Of a stretch of DNA of 64,000 nucleotides, positions 58,605 through 64,000 are shown one piece after another. Source of the stretch: Sambucus nigra (taxonomy: Eukaryota; Streptophyta; Magnoliopsida; Dipsacales; Adoxaceae); NCBI GenBank assembly GCA_949130495.1, contig OX422221.1, forward strand, positions 151,199,741-151,263,740, in the 5' to 3' direction. A program made the position numbers and the translations under genes. The notes under the pieces are model-generated. The model was not told the DNA's origin, did not search any database, and saw only the letters and a program-made list of their open reading frames with translations. The first letter of the stretch is position 1; each line of letters starts with the position of its first letter.

Positions 58605-60232
58605 TGATAGACAGGGTTTTGCCGTGCCGCGAGAGTCACCTACGCGCCAGTCGTTTTGAATTCGGCTCACCTGAACTATACAAAAACCTAAATTACGACT
58701 ACACTCAACGGGTGAGTATAGCGGTAAGTCGGGTATCGAAAATCCACAGAGACGAGTTGCTAGAATTTATATTATTTAATATTTCGAAATAAAAGTGTGA
58801 AAGGTAATTTTAACAAAAAGGAAAAGATAATAAAGAGAAAAGATTAAACTAGGCGAGTGTAATTAAACTATGTTAACAAAGTGAATAAAAACTATAGGTT
58901 GCATCGAATATCCCTCACCCCGAGTTAATTAGTATAAAATGGTTACATGGGTCGACGAGTTATTAAGATCGCGTCTCGTTTCGACAGTTAATTAAATCAA
59001 GAGTTGTCACACCCCTAAATTCACATAAAAGTCTAATAAGATTTTGGTGTCAACAAATATCCCGAAAATTATGCACGCAAGGTCGTAAGCACGGAGCATA
59101 CATGATATACCCCGTCAAATCCCCTAGGCGTAATAACTAGGACAACACACTCGAAATAGACCCGTAAACTCCATCACCAAAGCAAAGCAACACATCAACC
59201 CTAGGTGAGTTCAATCCGACACAACCTAATTTAACCTAGCTACAAATCATGGTAAATAGCAAGAAATAAATCAAAGAAAGTAAATCTACACTAGAAGGCA
59301 ATAAATGGAAAGCAAGTAAATAAAGCAATAAACCTAAATTAGAAAGCAAGAAATGAACAACACAAAGCTTAAACAAAGAAACAACAATTAATAACAATGG
59401 AGGAGATAATGAATAGTGCTTACAATACCCAAATGGGTGCAAACCCTAGGAAGAGAAGCTACACCCAAAAATCCCCTATCTCCAACCTAAAATGAAATAT
59501 CTATCACAAATAAAAGCACCCAACATTCTATTTATACCCCAAAACAAACCCCAAACAAAACCAAGCCAAAAAACCCAAAATAAGTCAATTTTCGTCCATA
59601 TCTGATGGGACTGGTCGACCTCTGTTTCGGGACCAGTCGACCGCACTTTTGGAATTTGCCTTGGGCTGGAGGCAGCCCACTTTTCCACTTTGAACCAATT
59701 TTGAGGCGTTGCACGGAAACGGCTATAACTCCCTCATACGGAATCGAAATGAGGCGTGGTCGGAACCGACGCGAAGCTAATTCAATTATCTACATGATTA
59801 TGTTTTGAAACCCTCCAAATTATACAGTATGAAATTACCAAAATGCCCTTGAAGTAGAGGAAAATACCGAAACCTTCCGGAAATGGGCATAACTTCCACA
59901 TACGGAGTCAGAATGACGCACGGTCAGTGGCCACGGAAGGATAATTTGATGATCTACATGTTGGTAACTTCATTCCATAAAAAATAGTGAGTTTGAAAAG
60001 ACCAAATTGCTCTTGAAGTAGCATTCGACAACGGAACTTCTCTGAAATGCAACCGAACCTCACTTTTAGCGTTCCAATACCTACAAAAGTACAATTAACC
60101 TCTGCAAAGCATATATATATCCAAATCCAAGGTTGTCTGGTTAATGAGCATAATTATAGGCATTTAGGACCGTAAAAGTGCTAGAATGCATAAAGATAAC
60201 GGGTGGAAATAAGCAATATTCGATACAAATCA
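58605..60232 (-). mobile_element. 3' LTR of family C, full length
   Basis: 1628 bp, non-coding. Contains GTCGAC-centred palindromes near 59608-59642 and ACGGAGTCAGAATGACGCACG-like repeats near 59730 and 59900. Confidence 0.82.
59608..59642. repeat. Two GTCGAC-centred motifs in the family C LTR
   Basis: GGACTGGTCGACC (59608-59620) and GGGACCAGTCGACC (59629-59642); ACTGG and ACCAG make them partly inverted with respect to each other. Confidence 0.75.
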
Positions 60233-60247
60233 CGCCCCCTAACTTAA
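60233..60247 (-). other. Polypurine tract of family C
   Basis: Minus strand TTTAAGTTAGGGGGCG directly before the 3' LTR. A second copy lies at about 62063-62078. Confidence 0.7.
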
Positions 60248-62311
60248 ACATTACTAGTCCCTAGTGATGAAACAAGCAAAACCAGTCCACAGAAGGAAAT
60301 ACAAAACGTATATATGCATCGAAATATAATTGCCACTTTCGTAGGGAACACGATTGCATTTAGCATATGCAATAAGCCGTTAAACCTCTAGGTTACCCTA
60401 GTGGACGAGTGTCGTCTCGTGAGGGTTTTCAGGGATGATACCCACAAACATCATATGGTTTCCTCAAAATATGCCCAAACCAACATGCGACAAGCCCAAC
60501 AAAAGCGAAAAAGATTTCATATGCATTATTAGCAAAGTGAATGAATTCACACAAAAGTTCGAATCATTAACATTATAGAATGCACCTCATAGAATTGAAA
60601 CCTTAAAATGTGGGAGGGGAGCGAGCACATGTAAAGTGTGATTTGGAAAAAACTTATATAAATCGGATAAACATTAAAGCAAGCATATATTCAATCCTCA
60701 CGGGCATTACACTCATCAAACGAATTCACTTGAAACAGGGAGGTAACACACGGAACATGCGGGCTAAAGAGTAATTGTAAATGGAAACTAGGCCGCGCAC
60801 ATGTCACAAAAGAAAAACGCTATATATAAACTGAAAAATGTAATCTCAATGAAAGGATACCGCACACTAAAAGAGGCGAAATGCATTTTCACAGATTATC
60901 ACAACTATTATGACTTTTAAATTACATCAACCTAAGATCACATAGGACTTGTATAGGGTTATAATGTAGGCTAGGCTTAGAGTACGAAACGAGGGAATGT
61001 ATGTACGGATTCAAAGTGTTCGGGATGAAAACTCGGGATAATGGGAAAATGCGGGCAATATCAAAATTGGAAAACAAGTTCTAAAACGGCATCGAATATA
61101 TCATCTGGGAGAGTAATCAAAGCTTATTGAACTATATACAACATATACAAACTTCTCTTTCTTTTTCTTTTCTTCTTTTTCATGTTTTCTTTTGTTTTCT
61201 TTTGATTTTTGCTTTCTCTTTTTCTTCACTTTTTTCACTATTTTCTTTTCTTTACTTATCGAACTCTCATATGCCTAAATTTCAACCGACATCACAACAA
61301 CAACATTCAATCCCAAGTAACATTCCAAACAAAGGTATGGAAAGTGATATGTATGGTTTATAACTCCAATTTAGAGTTGGTTATGGGAATTGGGTTATGA
61401 AGCGAAAGGCTATATTTAGGCTCAAAGAGGTTAACGAGGGTAAACATATAAGGGTGAGGTCAAGGCTAATATGGGTGATATATCAAAGAGGGCTTATGAT
61501 CATTTCGCAAAGTTTATGCAATTCTCGAATCAAAACAATATATGAAAATCATGATCAAGTAACACATTTCAAGTATGAACTCAATTAATGAACGGTCAAA
61601 TGAAAGAATAGTGAGATTACCAACGAATTCAACGTTTTCAATGAGAAATGAATAGTGTATACACTCACAAACGACGAAAGGTACAAAGCTTACTCGGTGT
61701 AAGTATATACAATGCAACAAAAAATTACCGAGTTATAAAAATCTTAAACCAAACCAATAAAGCAAGGAAAGTGCATGTGCTCACGGGATTAAAGTTTAAT
61801 TCATGAAGTTATTCGTAATATCAATAATTGAGACTAAAGTCTAATAACTTCTAAAATCGAGAACATGCATCATTGAGTTGTCTATTGGATCGGGCAATTA
61901 TTGAAATTTATCATCGGAAACAAAGGCAAAATGCCCAAAAAAGGAGAAAAAATAAAGAAAATCTTTTCGAAATTTTTGAATTTTTCTAAGAAAAGCATAC
62001 TAAGTAACTAACATGTGAGCAAAAACATGGACTAAAATAAGAACTGGATAGAATATCCCACACCCCCTAACTTAAAACTTGACATTGTCCTCAATGTAAA
62101 TTAAGAACCAAGTCAAAGAGAGGAAAATAGCGATATTACCCAAAATTGGAGTGATCCCCATAAGAACAAGTCCAAAGAATCTACAAAACAAGTTAGTACC
62201 GAGCATAGCAAAAACAAATAACAAAGAGTTAACTAATTACACTAGACTAAATTAAAAAGGAAAGAAAAAATAAAAAGCTAACTATATACAACCTACTATT
62301 TAGACTTCACA
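60248..62311 (-). other. Family C interior without gene
   Basis: Short frames only. 61140-61260 is an almost pure pyrimidine tract on the plus strand (purine on the element strand). No pol motifs. Confidence 0.6.
62063..62078 (-). other. Second PPT-like site in family C
   Basis: Plus strand ACCCCCTAACTTAAAA, a near copy of the site at the 3' LTR (CCCCCTAACTTAAAC), about 1.8 kb upstream of it in element orientation and just after the open frame. Confidence 0.55.
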
Positions 62312-63316
62312 CTAACTGTACACTAGAAGTCTAAATAGCTGAGGGTCCACCATAAGAACGATTTGACTTTGGAGGATAACCGGTGTACCCTCACATACAA
62401 GCATGCCTTCCGAAAAATATGAATTCCGTTTTAACAACGGAAGGCATGTGTAAGGCGGAAGAAATGAATCATCGCCAATTAAAAGTTTTGGAGGGACGAT
62501 GGGGGGTTTGGATTGCACGGGTGACAAAAACAAGTGGGGACCGAGAAAAGTCGAAAATCCTCCCAAGGATTTTGAAGTTGGAATGGGAGGCGGCGCACAC
62601 AAAGGCAAATATTCAATCGTGGAGGGAGACTCGAGCAAGTACTCCTCATCGGCGATAGGGTTTAAAACATTAAATTTCGAAACCGAATCATCGAGTACTT
62701 GTTCCGGTGGGGTAATAGAGAATAAAAACGGGGATGAAAGAAATTCAAACTCATGAGATGAATCATCATCGCATGAAGTTGGAATTTCAAAGGAAATAAT
62801 ATCATTTTCAATGAAATGTTCTTCTTTGGGGGCCAAAGAAGAAATCATTTCATTGCAAATAGATATTACGTCATTTTCATCCTCACTTTCAATATCTATT
62901 ACGAGATGGGCAAAGTCTAGAATGGCTTGTTCCAAAGTAGGTACAAGTACCTCATTTGGTTCAAAACATTCCTCGACTTCAAAAGTCTCAGAAGCAAAAT
63001 CGTCGTCGGACTCAAATAATAAATCCAACTCATGTTCCCACGAACGATTTTCTTCCCGATAGCGATTTTCAATTTTCTCATTTTCATACATACGCAAGCC
63101 CTCACCGAATGTCATGGGTCGAGGTGCGGATGCATGAAAATGGGAACTTTGAAAATTACCATCGGACTTAAACGAAAACTCATTTTTATAGGAATTTTGA
63201 AAACTATTCGAATTCCTTTCAAAATTCCTATTATAAGGAGGTAAAGGCCCAAAATCATTATCATCATCATCAAAATTCCAATAACCTAAATTTTGACTTT
63301 CGTTATACTCGCCCAA
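62312..63316 (-). CDS. Open frame of family C, 334 codons, function unknown, 5' end lost
   Basis: The frame has no ATG at its left end. It is open from a TAG at the deletion junction (about 63366), the first usable start is the TTG at 63316, and the first ATG is about 67 codons later. The N-terminal part is rich in Asn, Tyr, Phe and Asp (FDDDDNDFGPLPPYNRNFER); the middle is strongly acidic (ELDLLFESDDDFASETFEVE). The last third is hydrophobic and proline-rich (PPIPTSKSLGGFSTFLGPHL) and ends VILQSQIVLMVDPQLFRLLV. No zinc knuckle, protease or RT motif. I do not recognise the family. Its position after the 5' LTR suggests a gag-like or accessory ORF of the element. Confidence 0.55.
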   Translation of the reverse strand: MGEYNESQNLGYWNFDDDDNDFGPLPPYNRNFERNSNSFQNSYKNEFSFKSDGNFQSSHFHASAPRPMTFGEGLRMYENEKIENRYREENRSWEHELDLLFESDDDFASETFEVEECFEPNEVLVPTLEQAILDFAHLVIDIESEDENDVISICNEMISSLAPKEEHFIENDIISFEIPTSCDDDSSHEFEFLSSPFLFSITPPEQVLDDSVSKFNVLNPIADEEYLLESPSTIEYLPLCAPPPIPTSKSLGGFSTFLGPHLFLSPVQSKPPIVPPKLLIGDDSFLPPYTCLPLLKRNSYFSEGMLVCEGTPVILQSQIVLMVDPQLFRLLVYS

Positions 63317-63379
63317 GGTAATATTTGAATTTGCAAATTTTTGGGGTTCTAAATTTTTGGGATTCTAAGTATTCACCTG

Positions 63380-63702
63380 AATGACGCACAGTCAGTGGCC
63401 ACAGAAGGATAATTTGATGATCTACATGTTGGTAACTTCATTCCATAAAAAATAGTGAGTTTGAAAAGACCAAATTGCTCTTGAAGTAGCATTCGACAAC
63501 GGAACTTCTCTGAAATGCAACCGAACCTCACTTTTAGTGTTCCAATACCTACAAAAGTACAAATAACCTCTGCAAAGCATATATATATATCCAAATCCAA
63601 GGTTGTCTGGTTAATGAGCATAATTATAGGCATTTAGGACCGTAAAAGTGCTAGAATGCATAAAGATAACGGGCGGAAATAAGCAATATTCGATACGAAT
63701 CA
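63380..63702 (-). mobile_element. 5' LTR of family C, truncated to 323 bp
   Basis: Matches 59909-60232 with only a few differences (for example GCACAGTCAG versus GCACGGTCAG and GCGGAAAT versus GTGGAAAT), so the element is fairly young although deleted. Confidence 0.85.
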
Positions 63703-63707
63703 CCTTT

Positions 63708-64000
63708 CACCATGGAAGCTTGTACAGAGTAGCCTTGAGTTCCATCGTATGTTGAGTTTCGAACCAAATAACCCTTTACCAAATGTCAAATCTACTTTAG
63801 GTGTTGTCATTAGCTAGCTAAACATTGTCCAATATGTACTTGAGTAAATTACTATGGCACTTGGGACTGTCAGATAGTTGGTGAGACACCACTATGATGA
63901 CAATCCTCTGATGCATAATGGTTAGGAAAAAGGAATGTCTTGGCAATTAATGTCTATAACGTAGGGCTGACTGGCCCATCATGCATTTAATGTTTGTGAT
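63708..64000. other. No gene seen
   Basis: Continues the host flank interrupted at 58599. Short stop-rich frames only. Confidence 0.5.

Larger units (their letters stand above)
58605..63702 (-). mobile_element. LTR retrotransposon with a 5'-deleted copy of one LTR (family C)
   Basis: The left LTR (58605-60232) begins TGATAGACAG and ends CAAATCA. Its last 323 bp recur at 63380-63702, which ends CGAATCA. Perfect CCTTT duplications flank the whole (58600-58604; 63703-63707), so both outer ends are original and the shortfall in the right LTR is a later internal deletion. In minus orientation a polypurine tract AGTTAGGGGGCG precedes the left (3') LTR. The deletion removed the inner part of the 5' LTR and the PBS. 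One 334-codon frame remains; no pol is seen. Superfamily undetermined. Confidence 0.85.

Overview
The window is intergenic plant nuclear DNA built almost entirely of transposable elements. The evidence is Ty1/copia polyproteins, a Ty3/gypsy element of the Tat type with an antisense gene, a CACTA DNA transposon, solo LTRs, AT-rich composition and long AT/GT/GA microsatellites. I found no intact host gene, no tRNA or rRNA gene and no CRISPR. A flowering plant is very likely; the species cannot be read from this window.

Region 1 (1-41960) is a nested stack. Its oldest layer is a head-to-tail chain, all on the plus strand, of a non-coding LTR element called family A here. There are six internal-region copies, separated by LTRs (3046-4448, 24925-25934, 27735-37395 split) or by LTR remnants. 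PBS copies matching the initiator tRNA-Met 3' end and AAAGGGGGAGAT polypurine tracts mark the joins. Younger insertions sit in it. A 16.2-kb Tat-type gypsy element on the minus strand (8454-24640, TSD GGGGG) itself carries a solo LTR (19780-22484, TSD CCTTT) and a family-A-like LTR (9379-~10800). A SIRE/Maximus-like copia element on the minus strand lies at 27816-36205 (TSD AGAAG/AGAAT). A second solo LTR of the same family as the first lies at 38074-41067 (TSD CCAAC).

Region 2 (41960-51650) holds two recent insertions in otherwise anonymous AT-rich DNA. One is a nearly intact 4.7-kb copia element on the minus strand (42654-47399, TSD CATTT), broken by one stop codon in its reverse transcriptase. 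The other is a 1.6-kb internally deleted element (49072-50686, TSD ACCCT) whose two LTRs differ at 2 of 271 positions and which carries non-retroviral sequence.

Region 3 (51651-64000) starts with a decayed copia gag (plus strand). It is followed by a 5.9-kb CACTA transposon (52399-58269, TSD GAA). This contains a ten-unit ~167-bp tandem array with two alternating unit types, and a short proline-rich reading frame resembling plant PELPK cell-wall proteins. A partly deleted LTR element (58605-63702, TSD CCTTT) follows, with one 334-codon open frame of unknown function.

The most unusual signal is in the LTRs. Several contain a cluster of one short palindrome repeated three to six times. The two solo LTRs of one family carry different palindromes at the equivalent place: CCGAATCGATTCGG in one and TCGATCGATCGA in the other. 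Other LTRs in the window carry clusters of GTTCGAAC or GTCGAC.
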